Part shown: positions 25,808 through 33,740 of the stretch, one piece after another
How the letters are laid out: the number at the start of each line of letters is the position of its first letter
Numbering within the stretch: the stretch's first letter is position 1
Assembly (NCBI GenBank): GCA_036389155.1
Contig: DASVQN010000053.1
Location: 1 to 64,000, forward strand
Length of the DNA stretch: 64,000 nt
Direction of reading: 5' to 3'
Origin: CADCVT01 sp036389155
GTDB taxonomy: Bacteria; Actinomycetota; Thermoleophilia; Solirubrobacterales; Solirubrobacteraceae
Translations under genes and position numbers: made by a program
Notes under the pieces: generated by a model
Databases searched by the model: none
What the model was told of the DNA's origin: nothing
Seen by the model: the letters and a program-made list of their open reading frames with translations, nothing else

Positions 25808-26251
25808 TCAGGGCCGGACGCCGCGCGCGAAGTGGAAGGACGCGATCCGCAGCCCGTGGCGGAAGTAGAAGCGGTGGGCGTCGGCGCGGTCCGGGTTCAG
25901 GCCGGAGTCGAGGTGCAGCTGGTCGCATTCGAGCCGCTCGGCCTCCTCCCCCAGCCACGCGAAGAGCGCGTCGGCGTGGCCGCGCCCGCGCCGGTCGGGC
26001 AGCGTCACGAGGTCGTCGACGTAGAGCGCGCGACCCCACGCGAGCATCTCCATCACCCGGAAGCCGGCGGCCGCCGAGGCCTCGTCCTCCCCCGGCTCGA
26101 ACGACCCGATCAGCCGGTAGCCCTGCGGGCGCTGCACGTCGTCGACCCGCCGGGCGAGCGCGTCCGCGTCGCCGTGGTGCGGGCGCAGCTCGAGCAGCGC
26201 GCGGGCGGCGCGCACCGTCTCGCCGGCCTGGAGCTCGCGGACCGCTGGCAC
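25808..26251 (-). CDS. GNAT-family N-acetyltransferase
   Basis: The 147-aa protein has the GNAT fold: the acetyl-CoA pyrophosphate loop reads DRRGRGHADALFAWL after beta-4 (LYVDDLVTLP). The C-terminal SGLNPDRADAHRFYFRHGLRI is the family's closing motif. The substrate is unknown. GTG start with GGAGGA upstream on the minus strand. It diverges from lipA; the 23-nt gap carries the lipA -10 box. Confidence 0.85.
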   Translation of the reverse strand: MPAVRELQAGETVRAARALLELRPHHGDADALARRVDDVQRPQGYRLIGSFEPGEDEASAAAGFRVMEMLAWGRALYVDDLVTLPDRRGRGHADALFAWLGEEAERLECDQLHLDSGLNPDRADAHRFYFRHGLRIASFHFARGVRP

Positions 26252-26258
26252 GGCCTCG

Positions 26259-26264
26259 TATCCT
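26259..26264 (+). promoter_or_regulatory. -10 element TATCCT upstream of lipA
   Basis: TATCCT ends 10 nt before the lipA GTG, so at most a few leader nucleotides are transcribed. Confidence 0.45.
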
Positions 26265-26274
26265 CCCAGTCCGA

Positions 26275-27255
26275 GTGAGCGACGCGCCGCGCAAGCATCA
26301 GACGCGCTCCCGGGCCAATCCGGGCGGGATGGACGTCCTGAAGGTGCTCGGCGCGGACGTCCGCCCGCTGCGCGAGCGCAAGCCGCCGTGGTTCAAGGTC
26401 CCCGCGCCGGGCGGCAAGCGCTACCTCGAGCTGAGCGCGCGGATCAAGGACGACAACCTGCACACGGTGTGCCAGGAGGCCGCGTGCCCGAACATCGGCG
26501 AGTGCTGGGAGCGCGGCACGGCGACGTTCATGATCCTCGGCGACACGTGCACGCGGCGCTGCGGGTTCTGCAACGTGCAGACCGGCAAGCCGACGTGGAA
26601 CGACCCGCTCGAGCCCGCGCGCGTCGCGCGCCAGGTCGCGCGGATGGGGCTGCGCCACGCGGTGATCACCAGCGTCGACCGCGACGACCTGCCCGACAAG
26701 GGCGCGAGCGCGTTCGTCGGCGTCATCCGCCAGATCCGCCGCCAGGCGCCCTTCTGCAAGGTCGAGGTCCTCACGCCCGACTTCCAGGGCTACGACATGC
26801 CGCTGGCCAAGGTCATCGCCGAGCGGCCGGACGTCTTCAACCACAACGTCGAGGTCGTCCCGCGCCTGTACTCGATCGCCCGCCGCGGGTCGAAGTGGGC
26901 GCGGTCGCTGCGCGTCCTGCAGGCGGCCAAGGACATGGGCGGCGACGAGGTCGTCACGAAGTCGGGCCTGATGGTCGGGCTCGGCGAGTCGTTCGCGGAG
27001 ATGGTCGACGCCCTCGGGCAGCTGCGCGAGCACGACGTCCAGGTCCTCACGGTCGGGCAGTACCTGCGCCCGAGCGAGCGCCACCTGCCGATCGTGCGCT
27101 ACTGGCATCCGGACGAGTTCAAGGCGCTCGAGGAGGAGGCGTACCGCCTCGGCTTCGAGCACGCGGCCTGCGGGCCGCTCGTGCGGTCGAGCTACCACGC
27201 CGACCATCACGTCCCGCAGGAGCGGCCGGGCGTCGGCCCGCTCGCCGCGTCGTAG
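26275..27255 (+). CDS. lipA: Lipoyl synthase
   Basis: This radical-SAM enzyme inserts two sulfurs into octanoyl groups delivered by LipB. The 326-aa protein carries both iron-sulfur signatures: the auxiliary-cluster cysteines in CQEAACPNIGEC and the radical-SAM CxxxCxxC in CTRRCGFCNVQ. The C-terminal RSSYHAD supplies the Ser ligand of the auxiliary cluster. TSVDRDDLPD and NHNVEVVPRLY are further hallmarks. GTG start. It is about 5 kb from lipB, separated by secreted-protein genes. Confidence 0.97.
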   Translation: MSDAPRKHQTRSRANPGGMDVLKVLGADVRPLRERKPPWFKVPAPGGKRYLELSARIKDDNLHTVCQEAACPNIGECWERGTATFMILGDTCTRRCGFCNVQTGKPTWNDPLEPARVARQVARMGLRHAVITSVDRDDLPDKGASAFVGVIRQIRRQAPFCKVEVLTPDFQGYDMPLAKVIAERPDVFNHNVEVVPRLYSIARRGSKWARSLRVLQAAKDMGGDEVVTKSGLMVGLGESFAEMVDALGQLREHDVQVLTVGQYLRPSERHLPIVRYWHPDEFKALEEEAYRLGFEHAACGPLVRSSYHADHHVPQERPGVGPLAAS

Positions 27256-27259
27256 CCCG

Positions 27260-28843
27260 CTACACGCGGTTGCGCCCGAACCTCCCCTTGCGCTTCTTCT
27301 TCGCGCACGGGTGGTAGACGCGCTTGCCGCGCAGCACGCGGCCGTCCGCGAGCGTGATCCGGATCGTCACGACCGCCCGGCCCTTCGGCAGGCCGCGGAG
27401 GTCGACCGGCGCCGTCAGCCGCGCGCCCTTGACGACCTTGACCTTCTTGCCGTTGACGAGCACCCGCGCCTCGGTCACGGTCACGCCCTCGGGCGGGACG
27501 CGCAGGCGGATGCGGAACTTGCGCCTGCTGCCGCACACCCGCTTGCCCGGGAGCACCGCCAGGCGCGACGCCTTCACCGGGACCACGGTGCCGGGAGGCT
27601 GGTTGCCCGGCGGGACGACGAGCGGGGGCGCGGAGCCGGGGGGCGGCGGCGGCGTGTCGCCTGCGGGGGGCGGCGTCGTGTCCCCGCCACCCCCGCCGCC
27701 TCCGGACGGCGGGTCGATCGTATGCAGGACGGTCATCTCGTCGAGGCCGGCGAGCACCAGGTCGTCGCGCGGGTCGGCGTCGAGGTGCGCCGCGGCACCG
27801 CGCGACCCGAACTCCGGGCCGGCGACCTCAGCACCCAGGGCGAACGTCCGCGAGCCCTTGTTCGTCAGCAGCCGGACGGGGTCGCCGCCGAGCCCCAGGT
27901 CCTTCAGGCCGTCGTTGTTGAAGTCCCCGAAGAAGAACCCGCTGGAGAACTGCGAGCTGACCTCCGTCGCGGGGCCGAACGTCCCGTCGCCGTTGCCCCA
28001 GTGGATGTCGACGCTGCCCTCGCTGACCAGGTCGTCGTTGCCGTCGCCGTCCAGGTCGGCGACCGCGAGCGAGCCGAGCTCCGCCGGTGCGACCGCGGCT
28101 GCAGGGGTGAACTCCACGCCGGCGGCACCGAGCAGCACGGAGACGACGGGCTCGTCGTCGAACCCGCCGCCCTCGAAGCCGTACGCCAGGTCCGGGTCGG
28201 CGTCGCCGTCGAAGCGGCCGACGACGATGTCGCCCACGTAGTCCAGGTCGCTCGAGAGCTCGTCGTGATCGAACGCGAAGGTCCCGGTGGGCTGGTTCTT
28301 GAAGACCCGCACCGCAGCTCCGCTCGGCCCGCCGGAGGAAAGCGCGAGGACGGTCATGGCGAGATCGTTGTCGGCGTCGCCGTCGAAGTTCGCGGCGACG
28401 AGGCCGACGGCGGGCTCGAACCCGTCGCCCGTGTCCACCGGCAGCGCCGGACCGGGCGTGAACGTCCGCCCGCTGTCGTTCTTGAAGAACGGCCGGAGGG
28501 TGTACCCGGCCCCGGCGATGTCGAGGTCCGCGTCGCCGTCGAGCCGGGCGACGACGATCTGGTCGGAGTCGCCGTCGAGCTCGGTCGGCGTCGGGCCGAA
28601 GGTCCCTCCGCTGACCCCCCAGTAGATCAGGATGGTCGAGCCGTACCCGTCGCCGAGGACCACGTCCGGGAACCCGTCCGCGTCGATGTCGGCGACGACC
28701 ACGTCCGGAGGGTCGACGTTCGTATGGAACGGGCTGCCGGCCGCGGGCGTGAACGCGTAGTCCGCCGCCGGCGCGGAAGCGGCAGCGATGCCGCACGCGA
28801 CAAGCGCGAGGATGACGCCGAGGGCGGTCCGTGCCGAGCGCAC
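27260..28843 (-). CDS. Secreted FG-GAP/VCBS repeat protein
   Basis: The 527-aa protein has a signal peptide (ALGVILALVACGIAAASA) and then about seven FG-GAP/VCBS blades, each with a Ca-binding DxDxDG-type loop (ADIDADGFPDVVLGDG, ARLDGDADLDIAGAG, ANFDGDADNDLAMT, GRFDGDADPDLAYG, ADLDGDGNDDLVSEG, GDFNNDGLKDLGLGG, DADPRDDLVLAG). A Pro/Gly linker and a basic C-terminal beta domain ending in KKKRKGRFGRNRV follow. It probably forms an extracellular beta-propeller for binding; no enzyme motif. GTG start with TACAGT 6 nt upstream. Confidence 0.82.
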   Translation of the reverse strand: MRSARTALGVILALVACGIAAASAPAADYAFTPAAGSPFHTNVDPPDVVVADIDADGFPDVVLGDGYGSTILIYWGVSGGTFGPTPTELDGDSDQIVVARLDGDADLDIAGAGYTLRPFFKNDSGRTFTPGPALPVDTGDGFEPAVGLVAANFDGDADNDLAMTVLALSSGGPSGAAVRVFKNQPTGTFAFDHDELSSDLDYVGDIVVGRFDGDADPDLAYGFEGGGFDDEPVVSVLLGAAGVEFTPAAAVAPAELGSLAVADLDGDGNDDLVSEGSVDIHWGNGDGTFGPATEVSSQFSSGFFFGDFNNDGLKDLGLGGDPVRLLTNKGSRTFALGAEVAGPEFGSRGAAAHLDADPRDDLVLAGLDEMTVLHTIDPPSGGGGGGGDTTPPPAGDTPPPPPGSAPPLVVPPGNQPPGTVVPVKASRLAVLPGKRVCGSRRKFRIRLRVPPEGVTVTEARVLVNGKKVKVVKGARLTAPVDLRGLPKGRAVVTIRITLADGRVLRGKRVYHPCAKKKRKGRFGRNRV

Positions 28844-28849
28844 GGGCCG

Positions 28850-28855
28850 ACTGTA
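28850..28855 (-). promoter_or_regulatory. -10 element TACAGT, leaderless start
   Basis: TACAGT on the minus strand ends 6 nt before the GTG of the FG-GAP protein gene. Confidence 0.45.
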
Positions 28856-28878
28856 CGCTCGTGCCGATAGTCACGTCA

Positions 28879-30012
28879 ATGCGCCATTTCCTGCTTCTTG
28901 CGGTCTCCCTCGCGATGCTGGCCGCCGCGGCGCCCGCGGAAGCCAAGGCCCCGGCGGGGTTCGTCGGCACGATGCTCGACGGGCCGGCGGCACGGCCCTC
29001 GTTCGGCGCGCGGCGCCTGGCGCGCGAGCTCGACGTGATGCGCACGACGGGAATCGGGACGCTGCGCGTCGTGTGGTCGTGGCGGCGCACGCAGCCCTAT
29101 GTGTCGTGGGCGGCGGTGCCGAGATCGCAGCGGGCGCGGCTGCGCGACGTCGCCGGGCTGCCCCTCGCGACCGCACCCCTGGACCGGCTCGCCGGTCTCG
29201 CCGCCCGCCGGGGGATCCGCCTGCTGCCGGTCACGCTGGAGACGCCGGCGTGGAACGTCCGCGCGTTCGTCCCCGGCTCGCCGCCGCGTGAGGTCGAGCC
29301 GTACGAGGCCTTCATGCGCGCGCTCGTGAGCCGCTACGGCAGCGGCGGGGCGTTCTGGCGCGAGCACCCGCGGCTGCCGCGGCTGCCGGTCCGCTGGTGG
29401 CAGCTGTGGAACGAGCCGCACCTGCGGGTGAACTGGGCTTCGCGCCGGTGGGCGGCGGAGTACACGCGGCTGCTGCGCGCGGGCAGCCGCGGCGTCCGCG
29501 CCGACGCGCGCGCCAAGGTCGTCATGGCCGGCCTCGCCAGCGACGCGCATCCCGTGTGGGACAACCTGGACGCGCTTCTCGCCGAGGGAGCCGGCACGGC
29601 CGTGGACGTCGTTGCCGCCCACGTGTTCACGCGCCGGCCGGTCGACGTCGTCCGCGCGCTACGACGGGTGCGCGGGACGCTCCGCGCGTACGGCCTCGGG
29701 CGGTTGCCGATCGCGCTGACGGAGTGGAGCTGGCCGTCGTCGCAGGGGCGGCGAGGCGGTCACGGGAGGCTGTCGTGGGAGACGACGCCGCGCGGGCAGG
29801 CGCAGCGGGTGGCTGCGGCGCTGCGCCTGCTGGGGCGCGAGCGTGGCTCGCTGCGACTGGCCACCGCCGTCCACTACACCTGGCTCGGCACCGACCGCGG
29901 CCGCGACTGGTCTGCGTGGGCCGGCCTGCGCCGCCTGCTGGCGGACGGGCGTGTCGTCGCGAAGCCGGCGTTGCGCGCGTTCGCGCGGGCGGTGCGCGCG
30001 CTCCGGCGTTGA
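28879..30012 (+). CDS. Secreted glycoside hydrolase-like (clan A TIM barrel) protein
   Basis: The ATG at 28879 gives 377 aa with a signal peptide (MRHFLLLAVSLAMLAAAAPAEA); the earlier in-frame GTG would add a non-signal extension. The TIM barrel shows the acid/base motif WWQLWNEPHLRV and the nucleophile motif ALTEWSWPSS, as in GH39/GH5-type enzymes. It is a distant relative of the glycosidase-like protein encoded at about 23 kb, but lacks the basic C-terminal beta domain. The substrate is unknown. Confidence 0.8.
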   Translation: MRHFLLLAVSLAMLAAAAPAEAKAPAGFVGTMLDGPAARPSFGARRLARELDVMRTTGIGTLRVVWSWRRTQPYVSWAAVPRSQRARLRDVAGLPLATAPLDRLAGLAARRGIRLLPVTLETPAWNVRAFVPGSPPREVEPYEAFMRALVSRYGSGGAFWREHPRLPRLPVRWWQLWNEPHLRVNWASRRWAAEYTRLLRAGSRGVRADARAKVVMAGLASDAHPVWDNLDALLAEGAGTAVDVVAAHVFTRRPVDVVRALRRVRGTLRAYGLGRLPIALTEWSWPSSQGRRGGHGRLSWETTPRGQAQRVAAALRLLGRERGSLRLATAVHYTWLGTDRGRDWSAWAGLRRLLADGRVVAKPALRAFARAVRALRR

Positions 30013-30036
30013 CGCCCGGTACCGTGCTGCGCCCGC

Positions 30037-30765
30037 GTGTTCCCGCTCAAGGACAACATCCCGACCGACCGCTTCCCGGTCGTCACCGTCGCCCTGATCG
30101 TGGCGAACGTCGTGATCTACTTCTTCCTGCAGGACGGCGGGTGGGAGATCACGTCGAACGCCGTCGGCGACTGGCCGGTCGGCGAGTACGCGCTGGTTCC
30201 GTGCGACCTGACCGAGAAGTGCTCGGTGGGCGGGCACATCAGCCCGATCGCCAGCGTCTTCTCGTCGATGTTCATGCACGGGAGCATCCTGCACCTGGGC
30301 GGGAACATGCTGTTCCTGTGGATCTTCGGCAACAACGTCGAGGACTCGATGGGGCCGGTGCGGTTCGTCCTCTTCTACCTGGCCGGCGGCGTCGCGGCCG
30401 ACGCGCTGCAGATCGCGTTCGACACGGGCTCCGCGACGCCGACGCTCGGCGCCTCGGGCGCGGTCGCCGCGGTCCTCGGCGGCTACATCCTGCTCTACCC
30501 GCGGGCGCGCGTGCTGACGGTGATCTTCATCGTCATCTTCTTCACCATCATCGAGCTGCCGGCGATGCTCGTGCTCGGTCTGTGGTTCCTCGAGCAGCTC
30601 CTGTTCAGCGCCGCGGAGTTCGGGTCGGCGGGCGAGGGCGGCGGGGGCGTCGCGTACTTCGCCCACATCGGCGGGTTCGTGTTCGGCCTGCTGACCATCA
30701 GGCTGCTCGCGACGCACGTCAAGGACACCGCGCGGCGCCGGCCCCGCGACGTGTTCGGCCGCTAG
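30037..30765 (+). CDS. Rhomboid-family intramembrane serine protease
   Basis: The 242-aa polytopic membrane protein cleaves transmembrane substrates within the lipid bilayer. The catalytic dyad is Ser140 in LGASGAV and His210 in FAHIGGFVFG. The rhomboid N-terminal signature FMHGSILHLGGNMLFLWIFG is complete, with six hydrophobic segments. GTG start; TACCGT lies 11 nt upstream. The next small gene starts immediately after the TAG (TAG ATG), forming a compact operon with the D-Ala-D-Ala carboxypeptidase. Confidence 0.93.
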   Translation: MFPLKDNIPTDRFPVVTVALIVANVVIYFFLQDGGWEITSNAVGDWPVGEYALVPCDLTEKCSVGGHISPIASVFSSMFMHGSILHLGGNMLFLWIFGNNVEDSMGPVRFVLFYLAGGVAADALQIAFDTGSATPTLGASGAVAAVLGGYILLYPRARVLTVIFIVIFFTIIELPAMLVLGLWFLEQLLFSAAEFGSAGEGGGGVAYFAHIGGFVFGLLTIRLLATHVKDTARRRPRDVFGR

Positions 30766-30939
30766 ATGGACCGCGCGATCCTCGCGGCCGCCCTGGCGTT
30801 CATCCTGCTGCTCGCGGGGCTGACCGTCGCCGTGACCGTCCAGGAGGGGCCCGACGTCCTGACCGTCGGGTCGCTGCTCGTGCTGGCGATGTTCGCGTTC
30901 GGCATCGTCGGGGCGCTGCGCAATCCTCCCAGGGAGTAG
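30766..30939 (+). CDS. 57-aa two-helix membrane protein
   Basis: A short ORF fits exactly between the rhomboid stop (30763-30765) and the next start (30940) with no spare base. It encodes 57 aa with two hydrophobic helices (ILAAALAFILLLAGLTVAV and VGSLLVLAMFAFGIVGAL) separated by EGPD. The precise TAG-ATG junctions on both sides, and the codon bias (mostly G/C third positions), support it as a real gene. It might be a small regulatory membrane peptide; no family recognised. Confidence 0.7.
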   Translation: MDRAILAAALAFILLLAGLTVAVTVQEGPDVLTVGSLLVLAMFAFGIVGALRNPPRE

Positions 30940-31971
30940 ATGGCCGACACGCAGTACCTCGACACCGCCGCCTCGCGAGCCCGTCGCGAGGCCAGGGCCG
31001 CCGAGCGCCGGCGGCGCGGCCGGCGGCGGCTGCTCTTCCTGGCGGCGTCGCTCGCGGCCGCCCTCCTCCTCGGCGCGCTCGTGGCCAGCGCGGGGGACGG
31101 CGGCGCGACGCGCGACCCCTCGCGGATCGGCCGCGCGGACCGGGGCGGCATCACGCAGCGCCCGCCGTCGCAGGAGGCGCTGGGGCCGCTGCCCGCCGGG
31201 AGCGGCCTGTCGGGCGGGACGGACGCGTTCACGGTGCCGTTCAAGAAGCCGCCGCGCGCCGGGATCCTCGTCAACGCCGACACCGGCGACGTGCTCTGGC
31301 GCCGCAACCCGGACCGCTCGCTGCCCATCGCGTCGCTGACGAAGATGATGACCGCGATCGTCACGACCGAGACGCTGCAGCCCGACGACCGGGCGAAGAT
31401 CACGCCGGCCGTCCTGCACTACACGGGCTCGGGGGTCGGCGTGCTGCCGCGGGGCAAGCGGGTGAAGGTCGAGCCGCTGCTCTACGGGCTGCTGCTGCCG
31501 TCGGGGAACGACGCCGCGCGGGCGCTGGCGTTCCGGGCGGCCGGGAGCATCTCGGGGATGGTCCGCAAGATGAATACGAAGGCGGCCGAGCTCGGGCTGC
31601 GGTGCACGCGCTTCGCGAGCGTCGAAGGGCTGAGCCCGGGCAACCGCTCCTGCCCCATCGACCTCGTCGCGCTGGCCCGCGAGGTGCTGCGGCGCCGGCG
31701 GATCGCGCGCATCGTGCGCAGCCCGCGGAAGATCCTGCCCTTCCCCATCAAGGGCGGCAAGCTCTACCTCTACAACCACAATCCGCTGCTGCGCATGCAC
31801 TACCGCGGCACGCTCGGGATCAAGACGGGCTTCACGGACGAGGCCGGGCGGTGCCTGGTGGCGGCGGTGCGGCGGCGCGGGGTGACGCTCGTGGCGGTCG
31901 TCCTGCACTCGGTCGACCCGGGGCGCCAGGCCAAGCAGCTGCTCGACCGCGGTTTCCGCACCGTCAGGTAG
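30940..31971 (+). CDS. D-alanyl-D-alanine carboxypeptidase (PBP5-like, S11)
   Basis: The 343-aa penicillin-binding protein trims the terminal D-Ala of peptidoglycan stem peptides outside the membrane. A basic cytoplasmic N-terminus leads to a signal-anchor helix (about residues 31-51). The three active-site motifs are present: SLTK (Ser132-Lys135), SGN (in LLPSGNDAA) and KTG (in GIKTGFTDEAG). The usual C-terminal amphipathic PBP5 domain is absent. It sits directly behind the rhomboid and the 57-aa membrane protein. The 3' end overlaps the convergent macro-domain gene by 8 nt. Confidence 0.92.
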   Translation: MADTQYLDTAASRARREARAAERRRRGRRRLLFLAASLAAALLLGALVASAGDGGATRDPSRIGRADRGGITQRPPSQEALGPLPAGSGLSGGTDAFTVPFKKPPRAGILVNADTGDVLWRRNPDRSLPIASLTKMMTAIVTTETLQPDDRAKITPAVLHYTGSGVGVLPRGKRVKVEPLLYGLLLPSGNDAARALAFRAAGSISGMVRKMNTKAAELGLRCTRFASVEGLSPGNRSCPIDLVALAREVLRRRRIARIVRSPRKILPFPIKGGKLYLYNHNPLLRMHYRGTLGIKTGFTDEAGRCLVAAVRRRGVTLVAVVLHSVDPGRQAKQLLDRGFRTVR

Positions 31972-32467
31972 AGGCGCGGCGCTCGAGCGCGCCGGCGTAC
32001 GCGTCGTGCGCCTCCTGGCTGAAGAGGACGAAGAGGACCTCCTCGACGAGGTGCTCGTGGGCGGAGGCTGCGGCCGCGGCGACCTCGGCCGCGAGGTCCA
32101 GCGGGTAGCCGTAGACGCCCGTGGAGATCGCGGGGAAGGCCACGCGCTTGTCGCCGAGCTCGTTCGCGACGCGCAGGGCGTTGCGATGGCAGGCGTAGAG
32201 GACGTGGGGCTCGAGCTCCGTTCCCCCGCGCCAGATCGGCCCGACGGTGTGGATGACGTGGCGTGCGGGCAGACGCCCGGCGGTCGTCGCCTTCGCCTCG
32301 CCGGGCCGGCAGCCCCCGAGGAGGCGGCACTCCTCGAGGATCTCGGGCCCGCCCGCGCGGTGGATCGCGCCGTCGACGCCGCCGCCGCCGAGCAGGGACT
32401 CGTTGGCCGCGTTGACGATCGCGTCCGCGTCGATCTCCGTGATGTCGCCGACGTGCGTGGTGATCAT
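31964..32467 (-). CDS. Macro-domain protein (ADP-ribose / O-acetyl-ADP-ribose hydrolase-like)
   Basis: The 167-aa single-domain protein is of the YmdB/MacroD type. Motifs: DITEIDADAIVNAANESLLGGGGVDGAIHRAGG (given here only for its key Asn and Gly/Asp residues, split as NAANESL and GGGGVDGAIH), CRPGEAKATTAGRLPARHVIHTVGP with GEAK and HTVGP, and the phosphate loop FPAISTGVYGYP. It likely removes ADP-ribose from proteins or hydrolyses O-acetyl-ADP-ribose. ATG start after AGGGGG. It diverges from the acyl-CoA dehydrogenase operon across a 49-bp gap containing an operator-like palindrome. Confidence 0.92.
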   Translation of the reverse strand: MITTHVGDITEIDADAIVNAANESLLGGGGVDGAIHRAGGPEILEECRLLGGCRPGEAKATTAGRLPARHVIHTVGPIWRGGTELEPHVLYACHRNALRVANELGDKRVAFPAISTGVYGYPLDLAAEVAAAAASAHEHLVEEVLFVLFSQEAHDAYAGALERRAST

Positions 32468-32473
32468 GCCCCC

Positions 32474-32479
32474 TATGAT
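32474..32479 (+). promoter_or_regulatory. -10 element TATGAT for the acyl-CoA dehydrogenase operon
   Basis: TATGAT matches five of six consensus bases and lies just before the GTTGAC/GTCAAC palindrome. Transcription would begin inside that palindrome. Confidence 0.5.
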
Positions 32480-32484
32480 CCCGC

Positions 32485-32502
32485 GTTGACTGGTGGGTCA
32501 AC
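32485..32502 (+). promoter_or_regulatory. Operator-like inverted repeat GTTGAC-N6-GTCAAC
   Basis: A perfect 6-bp inverted repeat with a 6-bp spacer lies 6 nt after TATGAT and 15 nt before the acyl-CoA dehydrogenase GTG. The position over the expected transcription start suits a TetR- or GntR-type fatty-acid repressor. The regulator gene is not in the window. Confidence 0.5.
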
Positions 32503-32516
32503 CAGAGAGGGGCAGC

Positions 32517-33740
32517 GTGGATCTGAACGACACGCCGGAGCAGGCCGCATACCGCGAGCAGGTGCGTGCATGGCTGGAGGAGCACAAGGCCGAGGCGCCG
32601 GTCCTCGAAGGACCTGACGCGCTGCCGGAGCACGAGGTCGTCGCCGCGCGCCGCGTGTGGCAGCGCAAGCTCGCCGAGGGCGGGCTCGCCGGGGCGACGT
32701 GGCCGAAGGAGTACGGCGGGCAGGGCCTCGGGCCGATCGAGCAGGTGATCATCTCCCAGGAGATCGCGCGCGCCGGCGTGCCGGGGATCCTCGACGTCAT
32801 CGGCGTCGGGATGCTCGGGCCGACGCTCATCGCGCACGGGACCGAGGAGCAGAAGTCGCGCTACCTCGGCCCGATGCTCCACGGCGACGAGGTGTGGTGC
32901 CAGCTCTTCTCCGAGCCCGCCGCGGGGTCGGACCTCGCCGGGATCCAGACGCGCGCCAAGCAGGAGGACGGCGGCTGGCGGCTCACGGGCCAGAAGGTGT
33001 GGACGACGAACGCGCAGTTCTCCGCCTACGGGCTGATCCTCGCGCGCACCGACGCGGACGTGCCCAAGCACAAGGGCCTGACGATGTTCATCCTGCCGAT
33101 GGACGCCGAGGGCGTGACCGTCCGCGGGCTGCGGCAGATCAGCGGCGAGGCGGAGTTCAACGAGGTCTTCCTCGACGACGTCAAGCTCGACGGCGACATG
33201 GTCGTCGGCCAGGTCGGCAACGGCTGGGGCACCGCGCTGACGACGCTCATGTTCGAGCGCGTGACGATCGGCTTCGGGTCGGAGGGGATGGGCTACCGGC
33301 CGCAGCGGTTCGCCTCGGCGATCGCGGCGGACGAGGCCGCGGCGCGCGACGGCGACGTCCGCCAGCGGCTGGGGCACATCGCCACGGACCTGCTGGCGGT
33401 CCGCTTCACCTCCTACCGGATGCTGTCCGGGTTCCAGCAGGGGCAGATCCCCGGGCCGGAGGCGGGGCTGTCGAAGATCACGACGGTGAACGCGGGGATC
33501 GCGGCGTGCGACCTGGTGGCGGACGCCCTCGGTCCCGACGCGCTGCGCGAGGACGTGGACAACCCGTTCAGCTACCACACGTCCTTCCTGCCCGGGCTGA
33601 AGTCCGCCGGCGGGACGGAGGAGATCCTGCGCAACACGATCGGCGAGCGCGTGCTGGGGCTGCCGCCCGAGCCGCGGCTCGACAAGGGCATCCCGTTCAG
33701 CGAGCTGCGGGCCAAGGAGAAGGAGGCGGCGGCGCGATGA
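32517..33740 (+). CDS. Acyl-CoA dehydrogenase
   Basis: The 407-aa flavoenzyme introduces an alpha-beta double bond in an acyl-CoA. The GTG at 32517 follows GAGAGGGG. Family blocks: QKSRYLGPMLHGDEVWCQLFSEP (split: WCQLFSEPAAGSDLAG), RLTGQKVWTTNA, ARTDAD, and the C-terminal SAGGTEEILRNTIGERVLGLP. This pairing with a second, shorter dehydrogenase is typical of heteromeric FadE-type enzymes acting on steroid or branched acyl-CoAs (knowledge of actinobacterial alpha2beta2 ACADs; the substrate here is inferred only). ATGA overlap with the next gene. Confidence 0.92.
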   Translation: MDLNDTPEQAAYREQVRAWLEEHKAEAPVLEGPDALPEHEVVAARRVWQRKLAEGGLAGATWPKEYGGQGLGPIEQVIISQEIARAGVPGILDVIGVGMLGPTLIAHGTEEQKSRYLGPMLHGDEVWCQLFSEPAAGSDLAGIQTRAKQEDGGWRLTGQKVWTTNAQFSAYGLILARTDADVPKHKGLTMFILPMDAEGVTVRGLRQISGEAEFNEVFLDDVKLDGDMVVGQVGNGWGTALTTLMFERVTIGFGSEGMGYRPQRFASAIAADEAAARDGDVRQRLGHIATDLLAVRFTSYRMLSGFQQGQIPGPEAGLSKITTVNAGIAACDLVADALGPDALREDVDNPFSYHTSFLPGLKSAGGTEEILRNTIGERVLGLPPEPRLDKGIPFSELRAKEKEAAAR

